64,000 nucleotides of DNA from Clostridiales bacterium (lineage in GTDB: Bacteria > Bacillota > Clostridia > Saccharofermentanales > DTU023), in contig SFFI01000001.1 of assembly GCA_004556925.1 (NCBI GenBank), positions 122,781 through 186,780 of the forward strand. Reading direction: 5' to 3'. This document shows positions 1-9,179 of this stretch, one piece after another. The stretch's first letter is position 1, and each line of letters begins with the position of its first letter. The position numbers were made by a program, and so were the translations under genes. The notes beneath the pieces were generated by a model. That model searched no databases and had not been told where the DNA came from. It saw only the letters and a program-made list of their open reading frames with translations.

Positions 1-445
1 CACCTGTCAAATCCTGTGCCGGAGTTTCCTGGCCATCAAGCAGGTAAGAAAACTTGACGATCCAAGGGAGCTCCCGATCCTGCAGGTCTCCCCTGTAGTA
101 GTTATAACCTGCCTGGGCGGGAAAAGTAACACTTCCCTGGTCAGGATCAAAGTTAAGCTGGACTCGGTCATCCAGGGCTTGGACCTGGCTATAAGCCCCA
201 TAGTCTGTAACTTCAGCAGGCTCCTCTAGCTTAAATTGGTTAATAACAATGAGCTGGTCGGGGCTTGCATCCGGCTGAAGTACAGCATATACGACTTCTT
301 CCTTATGAAATTCTGGGCTTTCAGCAGCAAGCATGGAGGGTCCTAGAAGGCAAAAAATCAGGGCCAAGACGAGGCTGCCGATAAGGAGCCTATGACCAAG
401 ACGCTCTGGACGTGGGGCTTGCATAGCCAATTGGCGTACATTCAT
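1..445 (-). CDS. YhgE/Pip-like envelope protein, N-terminal part (runs off the left edge)
   Basis: 148 codons of the 5' part are visible. The ATG at 445 has GGAGG seven bases upstream. Residues 18-42 form a hydrophobic signal or membrane segment ending near MLAAES. The following roughly 100 residues contain EEVVYAVL, a KLEEPAEVTDYGAYS-type stretch and PAQAGYNYYRGDL. I recognise this pattern from the extracellular N-terminal region of YhgE/Pip-like membrane proteins, which in Clostridia often sit next to MMPL transporters, as here. It lies 71 bp downstream of the MMPL gene on the same strand, so co-expression is likely. The C-terminal membrane region is outside the window, so the family assignment rests on the N-terminus only. 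Confidence 0.6.
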   Translation of the reverse strand, partial: MNVRQLAMQAPRPERLGHRLLIGSLVLALIFCLLGPSMLAAESPEFHKEEVVYAVLQPDASPDQLIVINQFKLEEPAEVTDYGAYSQVQALDDRVQLNFDPDQGSVTFPAQAGYNYYRGDLQDRELPWIVKFSYLLDGQETPAQDLTG

Positions 446-516
446 GAGTTAACCTCCAAGGTTTAGGATTAAGAGCCCCCTTTGGGTGGTTCTTAATCAT
501 GAGATAAGCGAGGGCG

Positions 517-2673
517 TTAGTCTTTCGTTTCTATGGCGGGGTCGAGTTCCGCCAGAATCTTCTGGGCTTCTGTATCAGTTTGGTCCTGCGCGGCCAAGAA
601 CTTCTGTCCATAAACCGACCAGGTTCCAGGCGCTAGCGTGGTATAGCGGATGAGAGGGTCGCATAAGCGCAAGAGGTTGGGCAGGAGGAAGACTACGGCA
701 GCCAAAGAAAAGAGAGCTCCGCGGCCTAAGACTAAACCAATATCTGAAACAACAGGGAGAGAAGACACGAAGGACAATATATAGCCAACCAAGCTCAAGA
801 TAAGGGCCGGGGGCATAATGGCAGGCAGACTCAAGGCTGTTGCCTCCTGAGCAGCCCACTTGGGGGCCAGGCTTTTGCGGAAGTCTAGATAGTTTTCCGC
901 AGTCAGAATACCGTAGTCTACGGTAGCCCCTAACTGGATAGTGGAGATCACCAGATAACCAATATAGTTTAATGGCCGTCCAGAAAAGTAGATCGTAGAT
1001 AGATTGCACCAAATGGCAAATTCAATGGTAAAGACCAAAATCAGCGGCATACTTAAGGAGCGGAAGGTAAAGAAGAGGATCAAGGCTACGAAAAGTGTAG
1101 TCAGACGGTTTACGAGCTGGTTGTCAATACGGACCAAGTCCCGCATGTCTAAAAGGGAGAAAACTTCGCCGGCCCAATGGGTATCTGCGCCGGGATAATA
1201 TTGGTCAACCAAGCTTCTTAGGTCTTGAGCAGCCCCAAAGGCGGCAGGACCTTCACTGGCCAGGCTGGTCTGGACAATCAACCGGCTGTAATGGTCGCTT
1301 TGCAACTTAGCGAGCTGATCGTGCGGAACAATCTCGGGCGGTAATTCATAGCCCACGCTAGCGGCATAGGAAGTAAGCGAATCCACATAGGCTAGGTCTG
1401 CAAGGTCGTTAGCGAGTGAGACTTCAGGTCCGACTTGTCCCTTGGGCAAGAGTAGGACCAGCATCTGCTTATCGCCAAATTTGTCGCGAATATGCTGCGT
1501 TTGAACCCTTTGTTCTTCCGCACCCGCCTGAGACATCCCGTAGAGGAAGTTGATGCGGGTTTGGGCCCGGTAGAGGGGCAGGGCCATGATAGCTACCAGG
1601 ATGAGAACCACAGGTCCTATTTTCACTACTATCCGCCCGAAGGTCCGGAGGGACTGGTGGGAGGGGAGGAAAGATTGATGGCTAGTTTTATCGATAAGTT
1701 TGTAGCAGAGGCTGCCCAAGACTGGCAAGCACAGGAAGGCAGAGATCAGGCTGAAAATAATCCCCTTGGCCAGAACAATGCCCAGGTCAGCTCCTAATTC
1801 AAAGCGCATAAAAATCAGGCTCAGGAAGCCAAAAAAGGTTGTCGCCGCAGAGGCTGTAATGGACGAAAAGGATTTCACCATGGCCTTTTCCATGGCGGTA
1901 TCTACATCATCGCCTGTCGCGCGGAAATGGTTAAAGCGGTTGAGCATGAAAATGGAATAGTCCATGGATACAGCCATTTGCAAGACTGCCGCCACAGCTT
2001 GCGAAATGAAAGAAATTTGGCCCAGGAAAATGTTGGTCCCCATGTTAAAGAGGACGGCAATGAGCACAGTAAAAAGAAAAATAAAGGGCTCCACGTAGGA
2101 TCGGGTGGATAAAATTAAGATGACTAGGGCCAGAGGGATCGCAAAGAGCATAATGCGGGCAATCTCTTCCCCAGCAGCCAGGTTAGCTTGGGCAAATTGT
2201 ACCGCCTGTCCACTCATGGCCACCTTTCCCCCAATGAGCTTTCGGAGTTCCTGAATGGTTTTGCTATAGTCCTGGGCTCTTACATTTACGATATAGCGGG
2301 CTTCTCCCTCCTTAAAGAAGGCCTCCCTCCCCTCCCGATCGAGGGTCTCCAGGGGTTGGGCCAAATCGTACATATCATCCAACCAGGTCACAGAGAGGAC
2401 TGCTGGATGGGAAGCAATTTTAGCCTTAAGTGCCAAGGCTGCGGGTAGGTCTAGGTCGGGCACCGCGATATTCAAATTTGGGATCTGGTCCTGAAACTCC
2501 TGGTCCAGGATATGTATCGCCGTACTGGAGGGGACATCCTCTGGCAAGTATTGAATAATGTTGTAGTTGACCTGAACCTTCCGCGCTAGAAAAGCGGAGA
2601 TCAGACCGAGCAGTAGGAAGATTGTAAGAATAACTTTTTTGTGGCGGAGAATAGCTTTAGCGATCTTGTTCAT
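517..2673 (-). CDS. MMPL/RND-family membrane transporter
   Basis: 718 residues from the ATG at 2673; an in-frame start 14 codons upstream is less likely because the hydrophobic N-terminus begins right after MNKIAK. The layout is that of a two-repeat RND protein: one N-terminal membrane helix (about residues 14-33), an extracytoplasmic domain, a block of helices at about 180-350, a second extracytoplasmic domain, and a second helix block at about 540-700. MMPL proteins export lipids, siderophores or other hydrophobic compounds, or work with YhgE-like partners; the substrate cannot be read from sequence. The downstream neighbour is a YhgE-like gene. The last ~30 residues are acidic and cytoplasmic. 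Confidence 0.85.
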   Translation of the reverse strand: MNKIAKAILRHKKVILTIFLLLGLISAFLARKVQVNYNIIQYLPEDVPSSTAIHILDQEFQDQIPNLNIAVPDLDLPAALALKAKIASHPAVLSVTWLDDMYDLAQPLETLDREGREAFFKEGEARYIVNVRAQDYSKTIQELRKLIGGKVAMSGQAVQFAQANLAAGEEIARIMLFAIPLALVILILSTRSYVEPFIFLFTVLIAVLFNMGTNIFLGQISFISQAVAAVLQMAVSMDYSIFMLNRFNHFRATGDDVDTAMEKAMVKSFSSITASAATTFFGFLSLIFMRFELGADLGIVLAKGIIFSLISAFLCLPVLGSLCYKLIDKTSHQSFLPSHQSLRTFGRIVVKIGPVVLILVAIMALPLYRAQTRINFLYGMSQAGAEEQRVQTQHIRDKFGDKQMLVLLLPKGQVGPEVSLANDLADLAYVDSLTSYAASVGYELPPEIVPHDQLAKLQSDHYSRLIVQTSLASEGPAAFGAAQDLRSLVDQYYPGADTHWAGEVFSLLDMRDLVRIDNQLVNRLTTLFVALILFFTFRSLSMPLILVFTIEFAIWCNLSTIYFSGRPLNYIGYLVISTIQLGATVDYGILTAENYLDFRKSLAPKWAAQEATALSLPAIMPPALILSLVGYILSFVSSLPVVSDIGLVLGRGALFSLAAVVFLLPNLLRLCDPLIRYTTLAPGTWSVYGQKFLAAQDQTDTEAQKILAELDPAIETKD

Positions 2674-2724
2674 AATGTTCAACCTATCTTGCTCAAGATT
2701 GCTTAAGTATAGCACAAACCATAA

Positions 2725-2757
2725 AAAGCACTGCTTCTACCAGGGAAACAGTGCTTT
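2725..2757 (-). terminator. Intrinsic terminator after the lipoprotein gene
   Basis: Perfect 9-bp inverted repeat (AAAGCACTG/CAGTGCTTT) with a 15-nt loop. On the minus strand it is followed by a short T run. It lies between the stop of the lipoprotein gene (2787) and the MMPL start (2673), so it should end the upstream operon and separate the MMPL unit. Confidence 0.7.
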
Positions 2758-2786
2758 ATTCTTATAGAAAATCATAAAATTAACAA

Positions 2787-3908
2787 TTACGGATTAGGCT
2801 TAGCATCCGTGATTTGGGCTACCGTTTCTGAAATCCTAGGCAGGGTTTCCCCGGGGGACACTTGCTTGAGGCCTTCAGGAATCTGGAAAACATCTTCATC
2901 ATAGCGGTTGGACGCTTCAAAAACCCGTACCGTACGCATAATTTTACCGTCTTCAAAGCGTCGGTGGCCAACGAGGACGTCCCCCACAAAATAATAACGC
3001 ACATAGGAGGCCCCATCAGCCGTAAATTCTTCAAAGTTTACTTTTTGGCCAAAGAAGATCGCAGGCCCCGCGCCAGTATTAATAAAGTTCCCGGCATTGG
3101 TCTCCAGTTCACGGAAGGCATTCATGGAAAGCTCATTGGATTGGGTGGTCAATCCCGGTAAAATTTCGTAGGTTCCCGCTATAAGGTCCATCTGGTAATA
3201 GGTAGACGAGGAGAGCTGCAAAAGGGCCAAAGCGGAATCCTTCGTGTCTATGCGCATGTAGGCCATATCATCCTTAAGCGCAATATAAACTTCTAAAGCG
3301 TCAATATCTTCCGCATCTTTGAGGTCCCCTTCCGAAGGTAAGACTGCATAGTGGTAGGTCACAGGGTTAACAGACAGGGTACGGAAAAAACGCTCCACCC
3401 GCGATCCTGCAATGCCCCTGATGGGATTATCTTTAGGCACAGATACGGGTACCGCTGGCTCATCATTTATTTCCGCATCTTCTAGGCGGGCATAGAGGGG
3501 GATGCGGGCTTGAGCAGAAAAGGGGTTGGTGGGCCGGTCGACCTCTAGGTCCGCCACTTTTGCCGTTTGGGCTTGGGAGGCCCCCTCCTGCTTGGGGCTT
3601 GTAGGTTCAGTTGTCGCCTGGCTAGAGGCAGGCTGGGCATCTGTTGGTGTTTGAGTTTGGTCTACAGATGCTGCCGTAGCGACCGAGTCCTGATTTTGCA
3701 AAGCGGCCTGGTCAGCTAGGGACGTTTCTGCCTGTCCACTAGGGGCAGAGAAAGAGAATGTCGCAGACTCTTGCGGTACAAGATTCAGACTCGAACAGGC
3801 TGTAAAAAAACAAAGACAAAAAAGCAAGCAAAGAACAAGTCCGCCATACACACTAGCGCTTGTACAAGGCGTGGAGCTTGCCTGGTTTTGATTACGATCA
3901 GTATTCAT
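2787..3908 (-). CDS. Lipoprotein with LolA-like C-terminal region
   Basis: 373 residues from the ATG at 3908; a TTG six codons upstream is the alternative. A hydrophobic signal ends in a lipobox (FFTAC), so Lgt should attach diacylglycerol at this Cys and anchor the protein outside the membrane. Residues ~30-130 are a Gln/Ser/Thr/Ala-rich low-complexity linker. The remaining ~230 residues look like a folded beta-rich domain resembling LolA/LppX-type lipoprotein sensors (RFFRTLSVNPVTYHY, YQMDLIAGTYEIL, EDGKIMRTVRVFEA). The gene follows the PBP gene by 47 bp and ends in a strong terminator. No specific function can be assigned. Confidence 0.65.
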   Translation of the reverse strand: MNTDRNQNQASSTPCTSASVYGGLVLCLLFCLCFFTACSSLNLVPQESATFSFSAPSGQAETSLADQAALQNQDSVATAASVDQTQTPTDAQPASSQATTEPTSPKQEGASQAQTAKVADLEVDRPTNPFSAQARIPLYARLEDAEINDEPAVPVSVPKDNPIRGIAGSRVERFFRTLSVNPVTYHYAVLPSEGDLKDAEDIDALEVYIALKDDMAYMRIDTKDSALALLQLSSSTYYQMDLIAGTYEILPGLTTQSNELSMNAFRELETNAGNFINTGAGPAIFFGQKVNFEEFTADGASYVRYYFVGDVLVGHRRFEDGKIMRTVRVFEASNRYDEDVFQIPEGLKQVSPGETLPRISETVAQITDAKPNP

Positions 3909-3955
3909 GTTCGTTATTATACCCAAAAATTGGTCTAGTAACTACACAGGGCCAT

Positions 3956-6178
3956 TTAGGGCTTCTCTTCCTCCTCTGCGTCCTCCTCTTCAGCCGCTTC
4001 ATAATAGTGGAAAGCCGGTATTTGTTGGAGATCATGAATCGTTTCTTGCTTCACGGGGGGGATCTGGTAGCCCTTATCTCCAGCCAGTTGGCTCATGTAA
4101 TCCGCAAATAAGGCGTGACTGCGGTAGGGATCCTCATCTTTCTGGGCCTGGTAGTAGGTCTGTGCCATGACGATGCACGGCTGCTTCTGGTCATAACCCA
4201 CAAACCAGGAATTAATCATCTGCTCGCCCTGCTCGTCAAGGCCCAGCTCCGCTGTCCCGGACTTCCCTGCAAGTTCAATATTGGCCCGGGACATTTGCTT
4301 GGGATACTGGTCCGTTACAACTCTGCGCAGGGCTTCCTGCAGGATCTTAATTTCCTCTTCCTCCAAGACTTGCACTCCGACGGGCTGAGCGCTGGTGTCA
4401 ACAGCTTCAGAGGGTAGGATCAGGCTCACAGGCAGGAGACGGCCGCCATTTACCAGGCTGGCGTAAATTTCCGCTAGGTGAATAGGGGTATAAAGGACTT
4501 CTCCCTGGCCATAGGCGGAGTCAGCCAGCAAGAGGCCCTCCTCTGGTCCCAAGTCTCCGTGGTTAGATATTTGGCTCACCGCAAAGGGATAATCCTGGGT
4601 AAGGCGCTGTCCCAAGCCCAGTTGATGCATACCAGCGTTGAAAATATCTGGACCGAGGCTCGTGGCGAGGCGAGCAAAGAAAATATTGTCTGAGTAAACT
4701 AAGGCTTCCGCCAAATCGAATTCTTGGTCTAAGGCCCTAAAGCGTGTGACGTAATAGTTTCCCCAGGAGTCATCCGGCTGCCACTCTTTGCCTTCTATAT
4801 ACATCTTGTCATGGAGGCCCCACTGGCCGCTGCGCAAGGCAATAATAGCCGTTGCAAGCTTTTGTGTAGAGCCTGGGCTGGTCGCACCTGCAAAAGCGGG
4901 GCTCAAGGGTTGGGCGGGATTTTGTGCCAGAGCGTTATAGGCTTCTTGGCTAATGCCCAAGACAAAATCATTGGGGTCATAAGAGGGGGATGACAATAAG
5001 ACGAGGATTTGTCCTGTTTCTGGATCCAGACCAGACAAGACTAAATGTTCTCCCTGCACCCGCTCGTAAAGGTCGCGCTGGGCCAAGGCATCTATCGTGA
5101 GTTTCAAGTCCTGCCCGTCCTGGGCAGGCTGCTCATAAAGACTTTTCTCGTACTGTCCGCTGATATAGACCCGGATGCCGGGCTTGCCCCGTAGCACTTT
5201 GTCATAAATGGCCTCCAGGCCAGTCTTGCCCACTAAATCCTCCTCAGATAAGTCAGGCAAATCTGGATTGTTATAATCTTCCGCGCTAGGCTGACCCACA
5301 TAACCTATCAGCTGAGCTGTGGCCTGCTTAAAGGGATAGTAGCGTGAAGGGCGTTCTGTCCAGGTCAAGCCCAGGCTCCGGAAGACTTTGTAGTCAATAC
5401 GCTGCATGTCAGGAAGCAAGCCAATAGGGACTAAGCTGTCCTCCTGGACCCAGGATTGGGCTAATTTTGCCTCAATCGTACCAGGGGTTAGGCCCAATAA
5501 ATCATTCACCACAGGAATCTGAGCTTGGTCAAAATCTCGGGGGACCAAGGAGACCTGGGCAACAGTACGATTAATAGCCAAGGGCCAGCCTGCTCGGTCG
5601 AAAATTTCTCCTCTTTGCGCAGGCAGGGTTTCCACCTGGACCTCACCGGTAGCCTTTAGACCAGGCAGGATCAGAGAGGGGGTCCATTCCAGCTGCCAGG
5701 CTTGGGCAGCGGGATGCCAAATAAAGCTTAGCAATACAGGGCCGGAAATGTCTCCGTACTTCCCCCGCAGGTGGACCTCAGCGGAATAAAAAAGCTGGCC
5801 TGTGTCCGTGGCTTCTTCCGTAGGAGCCAGCTTATCATAGCGGATCTCCTCAATGCCCAGGTCCTGGTGGATTTTGGCATTGCGCTCTACAATTTGGCCC
5901 TCGCCATATTTTTCTAAAGAAAGGGGATAAATATCTTTCAGCAGGCTTCGTGTGTCATCTGCCTGCAAGGCCGCTAGGACACGGTTGACTGTGTCCTGCG
6001 GATCAGGCCGGACTTCAGTTTTATTTTCTGCACCAGGTGCGGAAGGATTTTGGGGGTTTCGAATAATATCTTGGGGACCACACGCGGTATGTAGCCCACA
6101 GCAGAAAAGTAAGAGGCCTAAACAAAGGATGCGGATGCCCGTCCAGGCGGAGCGCTGGTGTATGCGTGTGGTGAACAT
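3956..6178 (-). CDS. Class B penicillin-binding protein, MecA_N type (lipoprotein)
   Basis: 740 residues. A lipobox (LHTAC, about residue 33) predicts a lipid anchor. An NTF2-like MecA_N domain follows (about 45-155), then a PBP dimerisation domain (QRGEIFDRAGWPLAIN), then a transpeptidase domain. The active-site motifs are visible: STQK (SxxK, nucleophile Ser), SDN (SxN) and KSGTAE (KSG). This is the B. subtilis PBP3/PBP2a-like architecture; such enzymes cross-link peptidoglycan and can have low beta-lactam affinity. AGAGGT precedes the ATG. It follows ddl by 23 bp, which pairs the maker of the D-Ala-D-Ala substrate with an enzyme that uses it. The C-terminal ~15 residues are almost all Glu/Ala/Asp. 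Beta-lactam susceptibility cannot be predicted from this sequence. Confidence 0.9.
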   Translation of the reverse strand: MFTTRIHQRSAWTGIRILCLGLLLFCCGLHTACGPQDIIRNPQNPSAPGAENKTEVRPDPQDTVNRVLAALQADDTRSLLKDIYPLSLEKYGEGQIVERNAKIHQDLGIEEIRYDKLAPTEEATDTGQLFYSAEVHLRGKYGDISGPVLLSFIWHPAAQAWQLEWTPSLILPGLKATGEVQVETLPAQRGEIFDRAGWPLAINRTVAQVSLVPRDFDQAQIPVVNDLLGLTPGTIEAKLAQSWVQEDSLVPIGLLPDMQRIDYKVFRSLGLTWTERPSRYYPFKQATAQLIGYVGQPSAEDYNNPDLPDLSEEDLVGKTGLEAIYDKVLRGKPGIRVYISGQYEKSLYEQPAQDGQDLKLTIDALAQRDLYERVQGEHLVLSGLDPETGQILVLLSSPSYDPNDFVLGISQEAYNALAQNPAQPLSPAFAGATSPGSTQKLATAIIALRSGQWGLHDKMYIEGKEWQPDDSWGNYYVTRFRALDQEFDLAEALVYSDNIFFARLATSLGPDIFNAGMHQLGLGQRLTQDYPFAVSQISNHGDLGPEEGLLLADSAYGQGEVLYTPIHLAEIYASLVNGGRLLPVSLILPSEAVDTSAQPVGVQVLEEEEIKILQEALRRVVTDQYPKQMSRANIELAGKSGTAELGLDEQGEQMINSWFVGYDQKQPCIVMAQTYYQAQKDEDPYRSHALFADYMSQLAGDKGYQIPPVKQETIHDLQQIPAFHYYEAAEEEDAEEEEKP

Positions 6179-6201
6179 GACTTACCTCTGCGTAAATACC
6201 C

Positions 6202-7281
6202 CTAATAAGCTGAATGTATAAGCTTGATCATGAGATCTTGGGGGCTTAGCCCAGTTAAGGCTATAAGCTTGCTGTACATACTGATAGCGGTGAAACCTGG
6301 CATGGTATTGATTTCATTAATCAGGATAGCTCCATCCTCTGAGCGGAGGAAAAAGTCAACACGGGCTAAGCCGCGGCAGTCTGCTAACTGGAAGGCCTGG
6401 GCAGCAATGCGGCGAATCTCATCGCTTTGTTCCGGGCTGAGGTCTGCCGGCAACAAGAGCCTAGACTGAGAATCTGCAGCATATTTATCTTCATAGTCAT
6501 AGAAATCATGGCCGGGCACAATTTCGCCCGCCGGCGAGACGACAAGCTGGCCATCTGTGTCCTCTAAAACAGCCACTTCCAGTTCTCGCCCCTGGACGGC
6601 ATTTTCCAGGACAAGCTTCCGGTCATAAGAAAAGGCTAAATTTAAGGCTGCAACCAGGTCTGCAGGGTCAGCAACCTTACTAATGCCTACCGAAGAGCCG
6701 GCATTAGCCGGTTTCACAAAGAGGGGAAAACAGACACCCTTGGCAGCCATTTCCTCAGACAATTGCTGGTAAGTTGGCGGGCTAGACTGACGCTTGAGAC
6801 TCAGCCAGGGGGTCTGGGCCAGTCCCCCTTGTTCAAAGAGGGTATTGGCAAAGGCCTTGTCCATCATGAGGCCTGCTGATAAATGCTTGCAACCCACATA
6901 GGGGGCACCCAGGATTTCGAGAAAACCTTGCAGGGGCCCCCCTTCCCCATCTTGGCCATGAAGGACAGGGAAGAAAATATCTATGGGCTGGTCAGAGGGG
7001 ACCTGGTCAGGGCCAGAGGCCTCGCGGTGGTAGCCCTGCAGTCTACCAGGGATAAAACTTACTGGCCGCACCCAAGCTGGGTCAGCTAACCACTCATCTA
7101 TGGGAATGCGGTCGTCAGGGCCCAGGTATTCGTAAAAAACACCGGTCTGGCTGATACCCAGCAAATAGATATCGTAGTCAGCTAGCTTCCGGCATTGGGC
7201 TAAGACATTGGCGGTAGAGAGCAAAGAAATAGCATATTCGGTTGAGTTACCACCGAATAAGATACAGAGATTCTTTTTCAT
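6202..7281 (-). CDS. ddl: D-alanine--D-alanine ligase
   Basis: 359 residues, ATP-grasp fold. It makes the D-Ala-D-Ala dipeptide that MurF adds to the muropeptide. The N-terminal motif is GGNSTEYAIS, the form seen in VanC/VanG-type ligases rather than the usual GGxSxEHEVS; the catalytic Glu is kept. The omega-loop reads FYDYEDKY, with the Tyr and Lys typical of D-Ala-D-Ala ligases, so I infer D-Ala rather than D-Ser or D-Lac as second substrate. GSSVGISKV and the C-terminal INEINTMPGF (Mg-binding Glu and Asn) are intact. Start ATG with AGGAAA upstream. It sits in a run with coaD, the coiled-coil gene and a PBP. Confidence 0.88.
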   Translation of the reverse strand: MKKNLCILFGGNSTEYAISLLSTANVLAQCRKLADYDIYLLGISQTGVFYEYLGPDDRIPIDEWLADPAWVRPVSFIPGRLQGYHREASGPDQVPSDQPIDIFFPVLHGQDGEGGPLQGFLEILGAPYVGCKHLSAGLMMDKAFANTLFEQGGLAQTPWLSLKRQSSPPTYQQLSEEMAAKGVCFPLFVKPANAGSSVGISKVADPADLVAALNLAFSYDRKLVLENAVQGRELEVAVLEDTDGQLVVSPAGEIVPGHDFYDYEDKYAADSQSRLLLPADLSPEQSDEIRRIAAQAFQLADCRGLARVDFFLRSEDGAILINEINTMPGFTAISMYSKLIALTGLSPQDLMIKLIHSAY

Positions 7282-7306
7282 GTTTTCCTTACTGATGTGT
7301 TAAAAA

Positions 7307-8029
7307 TTAGAATTGACTTTTATTTTTGCGGACATAGACCAGCATTTCTGTAAGCTGGCTTTCCAGATCCTGCAAGAGATTACTGACATAGGCCATGGCC
7401 TCATCATGAATTTGCCGTGACTGCATGCCCGCCTCTTCCATGATACGCTGGGCTTCATCTTGGGCAGCCTGGGTAATTTCATGCTCATCAACCATCTTGG
7501 CAATTTCTTGCTCAGCATCCCGCATGATCTTTTCCGCTTCCTTGCGGGTTTCTGCAATAAGGTTATGGTTTTGTTCCAAAAGCCATTGGGCCCTGCGCAG
7601 GTCGTCCGGTAGGCTCTTGCGGGCGTTGTCCAAAAGGAGGAGGAGCTCCATACGGTCTACAACGCACTGCTCGGAGAGAGGAAGTTTGCGCGCTGTCTTG
7701 AGCTTCTCTTCCAAACGATTCAGATAATATTCACTATCCTTTTCTCGGGGATTGGCAGTCTCTCCGCCCAGGTTCCCTGCTGTAGAATTTTGAGGACTGA
7801 AGGGGCCAGTTTGCCCGCTAGGATTGGACCGGGGTATGGGACCTGTCTGGTCAGAAAAACCAGGTCTCCGGGGCAGGGGGCCCGTTTGACCTAACCGATT
7901 ATGGCTAGGACCAGCAGGACCTCTCCGGTTAGGACGAGGGATGGGACCTGTCGCATAACGGCTGTCGTTCTGTATTCTGGGACGGGGGCCGGTTGCCCCT
8001 TGTGGTCTATTGTTATCCAGATAATCCAT
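7307..8029 (-). CDS. Coiled-coil protein with TGP-repeat N-terminus, coaD neighbour
   Basis: 240 residues, AGGAGG in front of the ATG. Residues 1-90 are a basic, Pro/Gly-rich low-complexity region with five TGP triplets and one AGP at roughly 13-16 residue steps (ATGPRPR, ATGPIPR, QTGPLPR, QTGPIPR, QTGPFSP). Residues ~95-240 are highly charged and predicted helical, with heptad-like coiled coil (EAEKIMRDAEQEIAKMVDE). A coiled-coil protein of this type, often annotated as DivIVA-like or as an ATPase, is common next to coaD in Clostridia. It has no membrane segment and no enzyme motif. A role in cell-pole or envelope organisation is possible but is only inference. The gene lies between coaD and ddl. 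Confidence 0.6.
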   Translation of the reverse strand: MDYLDNNRPQGATGPRPRIQNDSRYATGPIPRPNRRGPAGPSHNRLGQTGPLPRRPGFSDQTGPIPRSNPSGQTGPFSPQNSTAGNLGGETANPREKDSEYYLNRLEEKLKTARKLPLSEQCVVDRMELLLLLDNARKSLPDDLRRAQWLLEQNHNLIAETRKEAEKIMRDAEQEIAKMVDEHEITQAAQDEAQRIMEEAGMQSRQIHDEAMAYVSNLLQDLESQLTEMLVYVRKNKSQF

Positions 8030-8063
8030 GAAAAACCTCCTCAGTTCTCCCTAAACCTGTTCA

Positions 8064-8564
8064 TTATACTACGTGTGCTTGCCGAAACGCCTCTTTCGTA
8101 TAAGCATAAGAAGAGGCTGGCAACCAAGCGCGGTAGTCCTGATCCAAGCGGTCCATTTCCTTAATCAAGCTGGAACTCATAAAAGCCAGCTCTGGTTTAG
8201 CAGGAAGTAAAATGGTTTCGTGCGGGGCGCACAGCTGTCGATTGATCTCCGCCATGTTCTCTTCATAGCTAAAGTCACTGACATTACGCACCCCTCTCAC
8301 TACTGCCTGGCCGCCACAAGCTTGGACATAATCCACTAGGAGCCCTGAAAATCCTTCGACAACCACCCGGGAAGCCTGGTCCAAATCTTGTATAGCCAAA
8401 TGAAGCATATCCAATCTTTGCTCAAGGGAAAATCTCGCCTGTTTACTACCCGACGTTAACACCGCTACTCGCAGCTCATCACAAAGCCGCAGAGCCCGGG
8501 CCATAATATCCAGATGACCAAGGGTGGGCGGATCAAAGGATCCAGGATAAACAAGACGATACAT
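8064..8564 (-). CDS. coaD: Phosphopantetheine adenylyltransferase
   Basis: 166 residues from the ATG at 8564, which has AAAGG upstream; a start nine codons further up would add residues not found in the family. It transfers AMP to 4'-phosphopantetheine, the penultimate step of coenzyme A synthesis. The nucleotidyltransferase motif is clear at the N-terminus (YPGSFDPPTLGHLDI, with the T/HxGH signature as TLGH). The conserved VRGVRNVSDFSYE block and the C-terminal SSSLIKE motif are also present. Length matches the family (about 160 residues). It follows rsmD by 49 bp, the usual rsmD-coaD pairing. Confidence 0.95.
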   Translation of the reverse strand: MYRLVYPGSFDPPTLGHLDIMARALRLCDELRVAVLTSGSKQARFSLEQRLDMLHLAIQDLDQASRVVVEGFSGLLVDYVQACGGQAVVRGVRNVSDFSYEENMAEINRQLCAPHETILLPAKPELAFMSSSLIKEMDRLDQDYRAWLPASSYAYTKEAFRQAHVV

Positions 8565-8613
8565 GAACGGCCTTTCTTTCTGGCAGAGCACCGTGCCAAA
8601 GGGCCTTTGCCAG

Positions 8614-9171
8614 CTAAGTAAGTTTGTAAAATAATAGCATTGCCCGTCCGTAGTGACAAGCTTTGGACTGGGTCAAACCTTCTATTACAGGCAGGTGTAT
8701 TGATTGTTTACGGTCTTGCTCAAGGACAAGAAGGCCCTGGTCTGCAAGGATTAGAGGCAAATGGGGAGCAAGAGCACTCAAGAGAGATTCTGCCTGACTC
8801 CAGGGAGGATCCAGATAAATAAAGTCAAATTTTTCACCTAGCCTACACAGTTGGCTGACGAGGGTGCGAGCATCTTTGCGGTAAAGTCTGGCTTGGTCTT
8901 CGAAGGAAGTGAGGGCCAAATTCGCTTGCAAGACTCGAAAGGCCTGGGAATTCTGCTCGCAAAAGACAACTTGAGCTGCCCCCCGTGACAGGGCTTCCAG
9001 GCCAATTTGCCCCGACCCCGCAAAAAGGTCCAGGCAGTAGCTAGCTGGAATTCGCTCTTGAATAATTGAAAATAAGGCTTCTTTGGTACGGTCCGCGGAA
9101 GGCCGGGTGTGTTCTCCTTTGAGGCTTTTAAGCTGCAGGCCCTTGGCGCGGCCAGAAATAATTCGAGGCAT
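8614..9171 (-). CDS. rsmD: 16S rRNA guanine(966)-N2 methyltransferase
   Basis: 185 residues. The N-terminal RIISGRAKGLQL and the RPSADRTKEALF motif are diagnostic. The SAM-binding loop is LDLFAGSGQIGLEALSRGA and the catalytic amino-methylase motif is DPPW. It modifies G966 of 16S rRNA during 30S assembly. It lies 8 bp after recG and is followed by coaD. AGGAG precedes the ATG. Confidence 0.95.
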   Translation of the reverse strand: MPRIISGRAKGLQLKSLKGEHTRPSADRTKEALFSIIQERIPASYCLDLFAGSGQIGLEALSRGAAQVVFCEQNSQAFRVLQANLALTSFEDQARLYRKDARTLVSQLCRLGEKFDFIYLDPPWSQAESLLSALAPHLPLILADQGLLVLEQDRKQSIHLPVIEGLTQSKACHYGRAMLLFYKLT

Positions 9172-9179
9172 AGTTTCTC

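Noticed and set aside
6202..7281. VanG/VanC-type vancomycin resistance ligase
   Set aside because: Only the N-terminal motif resembles these; the omega loop is of the D-Ala-D-Ala type and no van regulatory or racemase genes are nearby.
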